From Bugula neritina (lineage: Eukaryota > Bryozoa > Gymnolaemata > Cheilostomatida > Bugulidae), in NCBI GenBank assembly GCA_964035545.1, contig OZ037768.1:1663501-1727500 (forward strand): a stretch of DNA of 64,000 nucleotides, written 5' to 3'. Positions 1 through 13,400 of the stretch are shown piece by piece. The translations under genes and the position numbers were made by a program. The notes under the pieces are model-generated. The model did no database searches and was not told where the DNA came from. It saw only the letters and a list, made by a program, of their open reading frames with translations. The first letter of the stretch is position 1; every line of letters begins with the position of its first letter.

Positions 1-790
1 TGAAGGTTTGTGTTACTACGACACACATCATTAGATAGCTACAATACCTGTGTACTTTCAAGTCTGTTGTTTTCGCCTGTCTACTAAAGAAATATGTGTG
101 TTATTTGTCCGCTTTCTCTGAATGTGATGATGTAATTAGTAAACTCAGTTTCCTGTGGTTCATAATTAAACGAGAATTACTGAAAACCTTGAAATGAAGT
201 TGTAAAAATTGACCCGAGATAACATCAGTACGCTTGTTGTATTTGGCTGCGCGCCATAGGTGGTTATCTGTTATCTAATAGCGCAGTGAATGTAGTAGCA
301 TATAAAGCACAAGTACGTAGCTAGATGTATGCTTTAAGATCAGACATCTTGACTACCTATTGTGCTATCTTCATAGTAACACTGCAAGTTATCAATACAT
401 CACAACTCTTTTAGCCTATGCCGTAATTGCAGTCTTTTATTCACTATTGATACACGTGCACAATACATGTGGATGCAGGCGCTGCTAGTAGTAGTGTTCA
501 ACTGGATATTTTCGTTAGCCCCTTGTGCTTTTCCTTGGTGCTGGAAAACTTATACGTCTGCATAGTATCCTCATCCCTACGTTGCTATAAATCAAGCAGT
601 TTTGATTTGGATTACATTGGAATCAACACAACCCAAAGTGTGACAGTTTCTGCAGTTTTAAGGCAGCTCTTTTCTCCTCCTCTTTACTTGTTCACTGCTG
701 TCAATGGAGTAGCAGTATAAAGACTGCAATGCAAACACCTGGTTTGTACGATCATTAATTGAAGTTGACTCATTACGCGAGTTCACCTGA
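1..790. other. 5' flank with no recognised gene
   Basis: I see no conserved coding signal here on either strand. The short open frames lack splice-site support and similarity to known families. The stretch precedes the candidate distal first exon of the PDE8 gene, so it may contain its promoter, but no core-promoter element can be singled out. Confidence 0.4.
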
Positions 791-886
791 ATGATTTTCA
801 CTCAAGGTATGAATTCTTTGATGATGGGCACCTCATCATCACAGAACAGACGGAACTCTGACTCTCCAGAGCTTATTAACTGTCAG
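791..886 (+). CDS. candidate distal first coding exon of the PDE8 gene
   Basis: An ATG at 791, directly preceded by an in-frame TGA, opens a 32-codon frame. It ends in CAG at a strong donor (TGTCAG|GTGAGA) in phase 0. The peptide is Ser/Asn-rich and includes RRNSDSPEL, a basophilic-kinase-like site. The exon beginning at 4455 or 4458 has an acceptor-like TTTAG at 4450-4454 and continues in phase 0, so joining 886 to 4455 keeps one open frame into PDE8. PDE8 N-termini are variable in the family, so homology cannot confirm it. The alternative is that translation starts at the ATG at 4458. Confidence 0.35.
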
Positions 887-3800
887 GTGAGACTCCAACC
901 AACCATGTCAGGCCTGTCTCTCTGTGGCCCTTTTTGTACCCAAGTTGCTCATAATAGCTCTCTAGATTATGTAATTCAAGCTCTCTCATTTTGTTCATTA
1001 GTCCTAGTTTTTGCTAGTTTGCACTGAAATCTCTTTAATTTTATGCTACATTTATGAGTTAGGTTTGCAGAGCCAATCACTGAAACTACTAATGGGGTTA
1101 TTTTTTGAAGCTGTTAACATTACACATCTACTCCTGTTGCATAGGTTTTTAGTTGTGTCTAACCACTTTTTGTGTAAAGCTCCAAAGCTTTTGGAGGTAA
1201 AATGATGGATTTTAGTACTTGGTTTTGGTACTTAAACTTGGTACTTGGTTTGCATACTGAAGTAGATAAAGGAGGTGAGAAAGGGAGATAAGCTGTCAAA
1301 AGTGGCAACCTGCACCTAACTCCTTTGGGAATCCCTTTTCCTTCTTAGGTACAAAATTATTTAAATTCCTGTATGGGATGTAGGCACTATTTCCTTCCCT
1401 ATTTTGAAACTAGAACTTGGGCTTTGGAAATGCCTATAATTTTACCCTAACTTGAATTTCGATCTGTTTTATTTGGTGAACTGTCATCAGCTGGGTAGGT
1501 ATAGGAGAACTTGGCTAATCTTTTAGATACGTTGTCATCTAATATCAAATAATTTATAGCTTAAACCAATTGGTGTATTCAGCGCAGTGCTTCATTGGCC
1601 TTGACTACCACCAAGTGCCTAGTTGAAACTTCGCCAAAAAGTTGCAGTGAAGTGATATCTCAGAACCAGCTTCCTCCCGCCCAGTTGCTGGCTCCTAAAC
1701 AAGGGGTGACTTGAGTGGTTATTTTGGCTTCTCCTTGCACAATCACTAGCTGCAACTCTAACGCTCTCCATGGGCTTTCTTAACCTCCTTTATCATATGT
1801 ACAGATTATAGCTTATATTATCAAGCTTTGTCCTTTATCACTTAAGGTTATGATTCATTGATATTATTACTGAAGCTATAAGTATTCATTTCTTAGGTTT
1901 AATTACTTTACGATCACTAAGTTATCAAAGTGGGGTTAGTAAATCTAGTGTACATAGTAACAACATGCAACTGATTTACAGTAGCCATCTAACAAGACAA
2001 CCCTACATCATGCCCTATAACATTATGTTCTGGTCAAGCAATAGGCCCAACGGAACCAAAAGGCTCAGCTTTTGGACTTTTGCACAAGCAGCCATATACA
2101 CCCTCTTGAATGTCTACTAACAACAAAACCAACGTAGTTTTTATTGAGTACTGCATTGAATTCATCAATTCTGAGGCTTTTATTACGCAATTGACTGTCT
2201 CCTTTGATTGATTCAAAGATTTTACATGGCTCAATGCATGTTGATAAGTAGCTAAATCAACTAAGATAATAACACTCAATCTTGGGGCAACTTCCCACTG
2301 CTGTGAGAAGCAAGTCTATTGTTGTGATATTGACATAATAGTCTTACATTAGCTCTTGTATTTATTTGCTGTACCTACGTAGTTATTCCCATGGATAGAA
2401 AAGTTACCCAATTATTAAATGTTGGTCAGGCTCTAGATTCTAGGAGCTGGAATTTCTTGTATAGTATGACTCACATGTGCAGGGCAGGGCTGTTGGTGCT
2501 GCCAGAAAATAATCTGGCTAAAATTTCTCTTGTGTCACAGAAATTCCCTCAAAGTTTAGTCACTTTTGTCTCACTTATTAAATAAAAACCTATACCATAA
2601 GAGTTTTTACAGATATTATGAGTATGAATAGACTAGAGTGCAGAAATAGGATTTAAAAACTTATAAGTACCGCATTAAATTTGGCTAGTGAGAACAGAGT
2701 CACCATAAGATTTTTACTGAGCTGCCAACAAATTTTATGCAGGGACAAAATATGATGCTGCCGGCAAGCATCTGCTATATAGCAATCTTACCCCAGAACC
2801 TTTAAACTTTTCAGCACACAAGTTATTTGATACATAATGTGATGATTAAGTTGGTTTGCTCTGAACAAAACTATGTACAGTTTCTTGAATTAGAGAAGAA
2901 CAAAAAAGCCTAGGCCTTGCAGAAACCTCACCGATTAGCGTTATTTCAATTATTTAGTATTATTTGCCGAGGGCAGTAGTGTGAAAAGTTTAAGTGTTTC
3001 GATATCTTGTAGTTTCTTAATGGGTTTGTTTTCTTAGTGAGGTAACTTTTCATTTTATCTTTTATCCTTCTGCGTAACTCATTCCACAGGCATTAGAGTT
3101 GTCTACCTCCAGTGTGTAACCGAATCCAGCCAACTAGCTGCACTGAATTTATAATGAAATTAAGTTGTGATATTCTCACCTCAACTGCAACCTTCTTCCT
3201 CAATAATGAGTCATAACTGTCAGTTCTTCCATTATGAGTCATCAGGTGTCAGATTGAAAATAGTATTGGTGCCAAGTAAATCATCACTTTCAATTTGACT
3301 CTTGAGTGACAGTCCATTTGAAGTTAACTACATATTATTTAACATTTTGGTTGAAGTGTGACTTAGTTAGGATTTAGTTTGTACTGCTCATTGCATTCAC
3401 TCTACTTCAATGTACACAAACAATTAATGCTTATTGAAATTAGCATTGTGCAACTATTTAAACAAACATTTTTGTGAAAATATGGGTTAATTGGTTGTTA
3501 TTTAAACAAAAACGTAAACACCTCTGTACAAAAGTCTAAAATAATTGCAACTAAATTGTAGGATATGTTTCCAAATCTTGGCTTGAAGTCTTCTTCTTTT
3601 GCAAGGGTTATACTGTTATTTGAAAATGCTCCCATTTTAAAGCTATTATTGTTACTCTGCGGAATATTTTTATTGCATCGTAATCTTCCTGTATGCAAAG
3701 TGCCAACAAAACAAAAACATGCCAGGGTATACAGGATTATTAAGGATAGCTCCACTGTTACATCAAGTAGCCGCAGTGCAGATTGTGTAATACTGACATC

Positions 3801-4454
3801 CTGTTTTAATGGTGATACGCTATGTTAGTAAAGTAAATCTGAAAGCATAGTATTTGTTTGTCTACCGTAGTTATCTCTCTTCAATATATATGAACTGCAG
3901 GTAGAATGTTGGAAATGTCTGTTTTAAAGTAAAACTTGAGATTGTTAGGACAAGTGCAAACTTGTGGATATTAATAATATTGTTATGTTAGCAATTTTAC
4001 TAAACTTGGTGGAGTATAATGGCTTTTTGATTTATGTATCTTTTCTTGCATGTTTAGAGGTTTTAGCCCAAAGCAAACAGTGGCAGTCTCTATGATAACA
4101 CGCCTCTGGAGCCAGGTGTATAATCATTATTTTTGCCAGTTTTTTCTGTAGCTATTTTCACAGGACACTAGAGTTACTACCACATGTCATCTAGGCTGTG
4201 ATTGGTTAGTTTGGTGAATTCCACCTTAAGGATCATTATTCATATTACCTTGAATTTAGTTCATTATCATTAATGTTGTCAGTGATTGTCATAGCCGCAT
4301 GCCTACCAATATTCCTCTGGCATAACTCGATTGAGCTTCATCTGCAATGCATGCTTTGACAAGAGTTGGTTGCTTCTGATAGTCAGCATCAAGTAGCAGA
4401 GCTAGAGAGCTAATGACCTGTAGATTAAGTCACCACAGTACTAGCTGACTTTAG
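887..4454 (+). other. putative first intron or 5' region of PDE8
   Basis: About 3.6 kb of AT-rich sequence without a recognisable gene, RNA or mobile element. Open frames inside it (for example at 2034-2279 and 3498-3828) are short, overlap on both strands and show no domain signature. Confidence 0.4.
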
Positions 4455-4457
4455 GTG

Positions 4458-7400
4458 ATGTCGGTGTTGCATCAGCGGTCAGCTACTGCTGCTGCTAGTG
4501 GACGTAATCATTCAACCACTGCTTTCTCTGCTTATTCTAAATCTAAGACTGCCGCGAAGTATACTACTAACAACAATAATAACACTATAGAGTTTGTGAC
4601 CGCAAATGGGCCTTCTCACGTAGAGGCAACACGACAGTTGACTAACGGATCTTTGACGGTAAGCTGTGGCTTTACAAGAATGTACCTCTTATAAAAGACC
4701 AAAAACCTACCTAATTACCTTTTTTGGCTTCCTTTGGACCTCTGATTGTTTAAAGCAGTTGGTTTTTTAAGAATCTTTGCCTGGCATCTTCTACGATCAA
4801 TTCCAAGACCGTAGTTTCTTGTCTAAAAGAGAAGCTTATTTATGCCAGGCCTGCATGCAAAGTAGCGGTAATACTAATGGTTTGAGTAATCTTTCCGGCT
4901 TTAAAAATAATTTCTTTGAAGTAAGAATTGCCACTCCATGTTACCATAAGTGGGTCTTGCTTTATGAATGAATGTTTGATAGTGGTTATATGATTAGTAG
5001 CATTACATGCAGCTCCATACATGCTGCAATCGTTTGTAAAGTGCTGTGCTGTTATGGAGTAGAATAAATCCCAGAGAGAGAATTAGTTAATCTAATTAGG
5101 CAGTGTTGGTGCGAGCTTCAACTTTACACCAGCTGGTCAGCTAAAGGCCAAGGTCAACCTAAGTAACAGGAAGTTGAATAGTTTAACTTCCTTTCTACTT
5201 GACTTAAACCAATGCAACTTGAAAACTGTAAATCGGGCAATATGTCAACAAATTGAAATACAATAGAATGAAGTTAGTGGAAGTTTTTTGAAAAATGTCC
5301 TGTGACATGAAAAGGTTCAATGTGGAAGCGGATTGGCAGTAAACATAGAATTGCCAGGTCACTAAGCAGATACTACTGTATCATAGTTAGTACATATAAT
5401 AAATGATAGCAGTTTTATATAAGTATATTTAATATATAAATGTACTTATTGTAATAGCTCATTAGGTAAATTCTTTTTCTTACACTCTGACCTCTCCAGG
5501 CTATTAGGTATACTAATAGCATTCCATTCTCCCCTTAACTCATAACACATCTTAAATGGCACAACTTTGAGTACAGTCTTTAGGACTAATGGGATTGGTA
5601 GAGTTAGAGTACTGGTTTCAGATAGAGTGTGCACTGTGACCATCTACTACAGTAGATGGTCTTCAACAGATTTCAATCTTGTTGCATTTTTACTAAATGG
5701 AGTATGGCCTACATTCTGAAGGTGTCATAAGCTCTTGACTGGTTTTGACACTCCTTGCAGGTGCTGGTTGAAACACCAGGTGCTTGTCTTCCGGCAATGA
5801 TTTTACCCATCACGTGATCTCATTACGTTATTACATAACTGTACTCTGCTGACTGCAGCAGCTAGTCAGTATCATTAAGTTTCCAAACTTCGAATTGTGT
5901 GAATCGATTTTTCATTTGATGTTTGGAAACAGTTGCATCAAAGTTTTTGCATTCCTAGAGATTGTTTGTTTAGATGCTATGCTGTAGACCATCTTTTGAC
6001 TAGACATTTAATCTTCATTGTCAAGTGATGAAGTTGAATTATAGCTGCAGAAGATTAATTACTTTCTTCTTTTAGGAGGCAGATTACAGTATGTTTTACG
6101 GGAAGATGAAGTTTCGATCCAACAGCATGACTGTGAGTGTTTACCTCAAATTCTATGATATCATTTCTATGGTATAAATGTCAAGCCAATAATTAACTTG
6201 AACTAGTGAACTTTTTCGTTAAGAATATGAAAGTAGTATTTTAAAATATAAGATAAGATAAATAAGCTAACAAGCTACATTTCAACAGCCAATCATCTTG
6301 CTTAGACTTTTTTCAAACAAAAGTACAGACTGAAAAATTGAGAATTATAGAGAATTTAACAATTTCTTTTTTTTGGCAGATTCTTCTAGTATTTGGTAAA
6401 GAAGATGCTCAGTGCGAGGCATTCAGAAAAGCTGCTGATAAGGGCAATTACCAGACCACCCTCACCAAAACCCCTGAATCTGCAATAGAATCTTTTGCAG
6501 AGAATCAGCAAGATCTAGTCATTATTGATTGTAGACATTCCAAACACTTTGATGCCGTAAAGCTGTGCAAGTAAGTTCAATCTCCTTCTACCATGGGATG
6601 CGCTTTAACTGCATATTATTTGCATATTCAGTAAATTTAAGACAAGATAACAATGCTTAAATAGGAAAGAAAGCAGGAAACGTGGTGCATAATTCCAGCT
6701 GGTGTATTTACATATTTGGTTACAGGACCCTGAAGGAAAGACACCCTAGGGGACATTCAAGGTTTCTAGCTCTTACCAACAAGTGGTGGGTGCACCTAGT
6801 TATAACTTTTACCTTTTCTTGTTATGTAACACTGACTACTACAGTAGCTCCCATTGAATTATAACTATAACTATTATAGTTTCAGTTCAGTGGTAGCTAT
6901 AATGATTGTACAATATATTTTTTTAAGTTAAAGCTAAAATCTAATTTCCCTTTTTGCTACTGAAAACACATTCTGCCACTATGCTAGACCAAAGGTCATT
7001 TAGTTTAAAGTTGAATACAAATGCTGAATAAACTTCGCTAACTGGGGGACAAACTTCAAGTGTAATGTTTGAGTAACTTCTTTTCAAAGAATATTTTTCA
7101 CTTAATCTGAAAGTGGAGCAGCCCGGTAATGGTTGCCATTTCGATGCAGAGTTGTAGAAAAGGAATTAGAATTTTTACTGACGTAAATGTTATGTGTGTG
7201 TGGCTTTGAAGAGATGGGAACTCTTTTGACCTGTGTGTCTGAGCATAATTAATGCCCCTGATTAGTGGGAATCTGAGAGTTCACTTTCAATCATGTCACC
7301 TAAAAGCATGCTCCCATCACCAAATTGTCACCACCAAAGGGATCAGTGATGTATGATGAAAGGCAGTTGGTAGTGCAGTATTTACCCCTAGCCAAAGTCA

Positions 7401-10400
7401 TTAAAATTTTAGTGCAATGTTATGGTGGTCAGTAGAATTTTCTCTCTAAAAATCCTGTTCTTCTGAGAAAATTTCCCAGGTTAGATTTTAAGTGCATTAT
7501 GATTCAGAGTGTCCGTTGCTCTCTCTCACTCAGAAATCTAGGGGATGCTATCAAACTGTGGCACCATTAAAACATTTCCATGTTTATCAGCTCATTGAAT
7601 ATTTTATATTCTAGGAAATGGAAGAAAGTTTGTTTCCATTTATTTTCAGGCATTTGAGGGCTGTATAGCTCCATAATATTTAAATACAATACATTTTTAA
7701 GCTTTTCTATAGCTTTTTGTATTTAGTAGTATCAAATAACTGTATGTCATTTCTTACAGCGACAAAGACGAGCCTTCAGTACTTCCCCTTCTCAACGCTG
7801 GATTCAGCAGGGTAAGTTGACATCCTATAAGCAACTCAGTAATTTCTTCTTTAAGTTATAAAAAAGACTCGCACAAGTTTGTAATGGCTATCCCTGTGAG
7901 AAACCCTGATGGAAAGGGTTTTTTAAAGCAGGCTAAGGATTTTTTCATATGTGACACAGGAGCAATTTATAACCATTTCTGTTTACTAGGCTAGCACTCT
8001 AACCACTACTCCACCGCTCTTCCCTAATTTCTTCTTCTTTAAAATTGAATTTCCTCTTTAAATCATGCCTTTCTAAAATTTCATCTATAGCCATTCTTAG
8101 AATTTTTTTAGAATCAAAAACACTGATTGTTGTTGAGCTTCTCAAACTTCACACTTTGATTTTTAAACTCCCAAACTCAGAAACTTGGATTTGTTTCATT
8201 CATCAAAAGAAATAGAGCAGCCGGACTTGATGGGTGTTACAGAGCAAAAAGTAACTGGTAATGATTGGCTGAAAACTCTCCAAACTTGAGTACTGATTGG
8301 AGCCCAGCAGCTGTTACTAATCTAGAGATCATAAGCTGATAATCTGATATATAATAAATATAATAACCTTTAATCTATATGAGAATCTCCCAATATCAAT
8401 CTATTTGGACGGCTAAAGGAAAATTTAAAAGAGAATTAATTTTCATGTGTACTAATGTATTGATGGGCACCACCACCCAAGAGGTTAAATGTGACTAATT
8501 CCATCAATAAATGATTACACATTGCTTCATTTGATCTTAAAACCACTTCCATTTAACTCTTTTATTATAAATATACTCATCACATTTAGCAGTCACAGTT
8601 TATTATAATATCATTTGGGCAAACTTGGAAAACTCAATAACACCAAAGCTTAAAAAATTAGTTTAGAACTACATTTAAAAATGAAATCAATTCTTGAACT
8701 CCTTTAGGAAAGCTATTGCCAATTGTTTTCCGTATTCCTGATCAAGCTGGCAGAAGTTTGCCAGCAAACTAACGCAAATATTGTATTCATTTTGCTTCCT
8801 AAATCAAATGCCCACTCTCCTCCTACAAAAGCTTCCATTGCTAAAAATAATCTAATTTACTTAACATGTTAGTTTTCTCTTAAAACTATGGCCAACTGCC
8901 CTGCAAAGTTGCATAACATTCTATTATTTATTGCCCTGAGAAGACCCAGTATTACGGCTTCAAATCTAGAAATTTTGTAAACTTGGTACTTGCAGTTTAC
9001 TGCAAGGCTTGTTAAGCTCACTTTTTCATGGAAAAATTCCAAAATCAACCCAGTTTGCAGTTTTTATATCACCAACTATAATGCGGATGTTTAGGGATGA
9101 AATATGCAAAAACTAGTATTTGCATTTCACCACTTTCAAACATCAACTCAGGATGTAGGACTCCTTGTTATTTCTGCTAGCCTTCCTTTTCACCCAGCCT
9201 GTCTCCATGCAGGCTTACTAAAGAAACACTGTGATGTGTTTTTGTGGGCATACAGCTGTTTTTTCATTCTTTTTAGTTGCTTTGTTATACAATATTATAT
9301 ATGGCATTTTTTCATTCAGAGATTGGTGGAGAACACAAATATTACATCATGTTACAACGAGCTGCTGAGCGTAGATCACTCTGAGCTGGAGTACCGGAGT
9401 CATCAACAAGTACAGACCTCTGCTGCCATGTTCCATGCCCTCAACCATGTGTCCGAGTCCATAGAAATCATGGATTCCAAGTTTAGAACAGAGGTAAACC
9501 TCAAATATCAGGAAACATTACTCTAATATATATAATAGCTACAATAAAATCATGTGAATGTGGAAATATACAGTATTACAATATATACATATATGTACAA
9601 AGGTATTCAATCTGTTGCTAATGTGGCTTTTATCAAATGAATAGATCTTGTGAACTACTTTCTTGAAGATTAAAATGCTTAAAAAACATTTTATACTCAA
9701 AATCTAAGTTAGAGTAAAGTTAAACTGAACGGATCTGTGCCCAGTCAGCTGTTCAGGACCTGAAACAATTTATAATTTGATTACTTTCACTTATTTTACC
9801 ATCTAATCAAACTAAAATGTATAGTATGCATATTGGAAAGGGTTAATGAGTCTACAATACATTTATGTTACATAAATAATTTATTTTCAATGAATAGCAA
9901 AAAATAATATCTCTTTTATGTCTCCGGTATTGGTGTCCTAATACGGAGTTACAGCTTAATTATCAGTGGATTATGCAAATATTTTATATTACGGATAATA
10001 TGCGTTTAAATTATAAATAATATTGATTAATGTATTATTATAATTTATTAGCTAGATCTCTTGGAGGTTATGTAATGTATGAGGTGTTATTTTCACTTTT
10101 TGCTTCAATATTTTTTATTTCATTACATGCCTATCGTGTTGTGATATTATGACATTGTTAGGTCACTTGGAGTTTAATTAACCAAATTACCCATTAGTTG
10201 AGATTATAGGGTTTAGAATCAGAGTCCCAGTGCAAACAAATATTTCGCTCAAGTAGCAAGTTGAGCCAGATCCTGAACGCTTGACAAAATATTATTTGAA
10301 TAAAAATTAAATTGATCAAACTTGCAAAGGCGTAAGTTTTTGTGACAAATTTCGTAGATAATTTTATTTATTATACAGCTAATAGCTATTTGCTATGAAA

Positions 10401-13400
10401 TTACTTGTTACGCCTGTTTGTAGCTTCTAGCAGTTACCAGTATAGCAAAACTTGATAACTTTTGCTCATGTTTTTAGCTAAATGTATTTCTCTTATATTG
10501 TTGCATATTTGTGATATACTACTTTATATTACTGTACACTATTACTATATTACAACATTATAATGATATATTACTGTTAGTGAATATTTCTATATAGTAT
10601 ATAGAATATTTTATTCCTCATAATTTAGTAACATATTAAATCATTCCCTACACACCTTTTTATTAAGATTACAAGCTATAAGGTGAACTCTATAAATATA
10701 ATATAACATTATATTATATAGAATAACAATGTTTCATATTGCACTCTACAGTATAACATCTACATGTTATAATCTGTTATATTTTCTGTCTACTCATTGA
10801 CTTACATGGCATTGCATCATGCAGTTTGTGAACCGCCTCTGGGAAAAACAAACAGGATATAGTTCAAAGGAAGTGGTAGGGACGGAGTTTCAAGACATGC
10901 TGCAAGTAGATAACTGCAACGAAGAGCAAACACTAGTCTATCATGCCAAGAAAAATCAGGTAAAATATTGAAATTGAAAATGTGCCATTTTACTTACTTT
11001 TCCATTTGTGCCATTTTTACCTGTGCCATTATTTATTACCTGTGCCATTTTTACCTGTGCCATTATTTATTACCTGTGCCATTTTTACCGGACATCCTAT
11101 AGCCATTTCCGATTATTGAAGACAGTAGTAGAAAAATGTATATAGCCCAAGTTATCTCATTGCCTTTATAAGTTTTGGTTTGGGGCCGTTATTGAGTTGT
11201 CTATAGCTAAAGCAAGTTGTTTTTAGAAAATTAGCTCTTGTGAAGAAAATGTATGATCTTGTGTTATGATTGTGGGAGTTGAGACAGTTGAGAACATTTA
11301 AGCTAAAACTAAAACCCAAAAGAACGACCAAGTGAATAACTAGAATTTTCAACCGTTTTCAGTTCTTACACATAATTTTACAACAAATTTCAGTTGAATT
11401 CTTATTTGGTTCTCTACAACTTAAAATAAAAAATATGGAGTTACTAGATTTTGATTATTATTAGTAATACTTGTGAGTAGAATTTCAGTGCTGCTTTAGA
11501 AAGTATACTGAAATATACTACAAACAAGTATATGGCGCCAAGTCATTAAATGCTCTATATTTCACTTTTCATTATATTATGTCTTAGATGTCAAGTTTCA
11601 ATTTATGAATTTAAAAGAAATATTTTCAGCCAAGAATTAAGTATACATTCTATATAAAATGGCTGTATTTACACACTGCTACAGTCTGTGTAGGGAGACG
11701 ATTCCGTAGGTTTCTCTATAACTAAACTTCAATACATGTGTTTAGATCTTTAAAGATTTAGGAATATTATGGTTTATGTTGGTAGCATCATAAAATATGT
11801 TTAATATTTAGATTTGGGAAGGTCAACAATCAATAAGAAGAAAGAATGGAGATATAATACGATGCAAATGCAGAATAATACCCATGATGTCAAACTCTAA
11901 GTGAGTATAGGCATGCTATAATACGGTAGAAGTGTAGAGTAATACATAAGTAAGCATTATAGTTACCACATATAAAGTAACAGCGGCGTAGACTAGCTAA
12001 CATTTTAGGCAATGTTAATGCATTTTACTTAGCATTGTTTTTAAACTTTACGTTCCAAAAAGTCCAATTCTTGTATCTGAATGGTGCGGGCAAATCTGTT
12101 CTGTAGCAATGATCATTTAATAAAGCATTGTAAAGGGATCAAAACGTAGCACTAGTGACTATAATTCATATTATGTAAAAAATATGTTGAATAATTCTAT
12201 TTCTTGGAAAAATTTTCGGCTTCACAGGATTTCTATGCCAACTTTTCCGAGACAAACTTTTGATAAATTATGCAACGCTCCTAATAATACTAAACTGTCA
12301 ACTTCCTCTCTATTTAAGGTCACTTTAGGGTCACCGGGCCCTTTACAAAAATGCCAGGTGCAGCTACAAAAATCCCCGGCAAATTATTTCAAGTCAAAAA
12401 TTTATATTAAGTTATATTTTTTATATACAGTAAAATAAACTATATAAATCAATTAAGTATGCATATATTTCAAATAACTTTTTTAAAACTCATCTATACT
12501 TTTGATTGTAAAATACAATTGTATGATAACTGTAGATGATCTAATCAAATTGATTTATTATAGCACTGCGTCCAGATACATCTTAGTCAGGCAAACTGTT
12601 GATGGGTATTCACAGTGGGACAGACTTAAAGATATCGACTCTAAAACTCATGGTAAGCATCAACATTGCTGTTTCATTGGCTTACAAAGTGAAACATAGA
12701 ATTCTATTGGCTTACAAAGTAACACAATTCTATTGGCATACAAAGTAACACAAAATTTTATTGGCCTACAAAGTAACATATAATTCTATTGGCTTACAAA
12801 ACAACATACAATTCTATTGGCTTACAAAGTAACATACAATTCTATTGGCTTGCAGATAAAATTGTTCGATCTCAAATCAGACGAGATTCATACTTTTCCT
12901 TAACTAGTTCTGAAGGTAAAATTATGTGTTTATGTGAACACCACTGAGCTAACCCCCCTCTCGCTTTAACACCTGCTTTAAATATAGTAATTTAGAGTTA
13001 GTTTATATAATATAGTAATATATAGTTAGTTTATATAATATAGTACTATATAGTTAGATTATATAGAGTCATACAATGTCAGTATATATATTGAGTTCTA
13101 CAGTTATTTTATGTATACTTAGGATATACACTAAGCCAGTGATATACCACAATATGACATATAACATATCTAACAATATTTAGACTACCTATTAGGGTGA
13201 ACCTGTATCTAAACAGTAGCACATCCTACTAGCATCTATTCTGTAAGTTCAGTATATATAATATTAGCATTCTCACAATTCTATCATGGAGCTATGCAAT
13301 TTTGGGGCCTTATTTGCCCCTCCCCTTGTGCTATTGAGAGTCAGAATTTGGGTTATCAATTTATCAGACTGAGCAGTCTTGTATCATAGATATATCATTT

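Noticed and set aside
4777-4920. Candidate extra PDE8 exon ending at TTTGAA|GTAAGA
   Set aside because: No acceptor gives a phase-compatible start without a stop (TTTTTTAAG upstream breaks frame), and exon 4458-4658 joins 6076 directly in phase.
5446-5643. Minus-strand frame with [12 protein letters not shown] and a basic tail, like a decayed LINE ORF2 C-terminus
   Set aside because: The resemblance is weak and there is no UTR tail or flanking duplication, so I do not annotate it.
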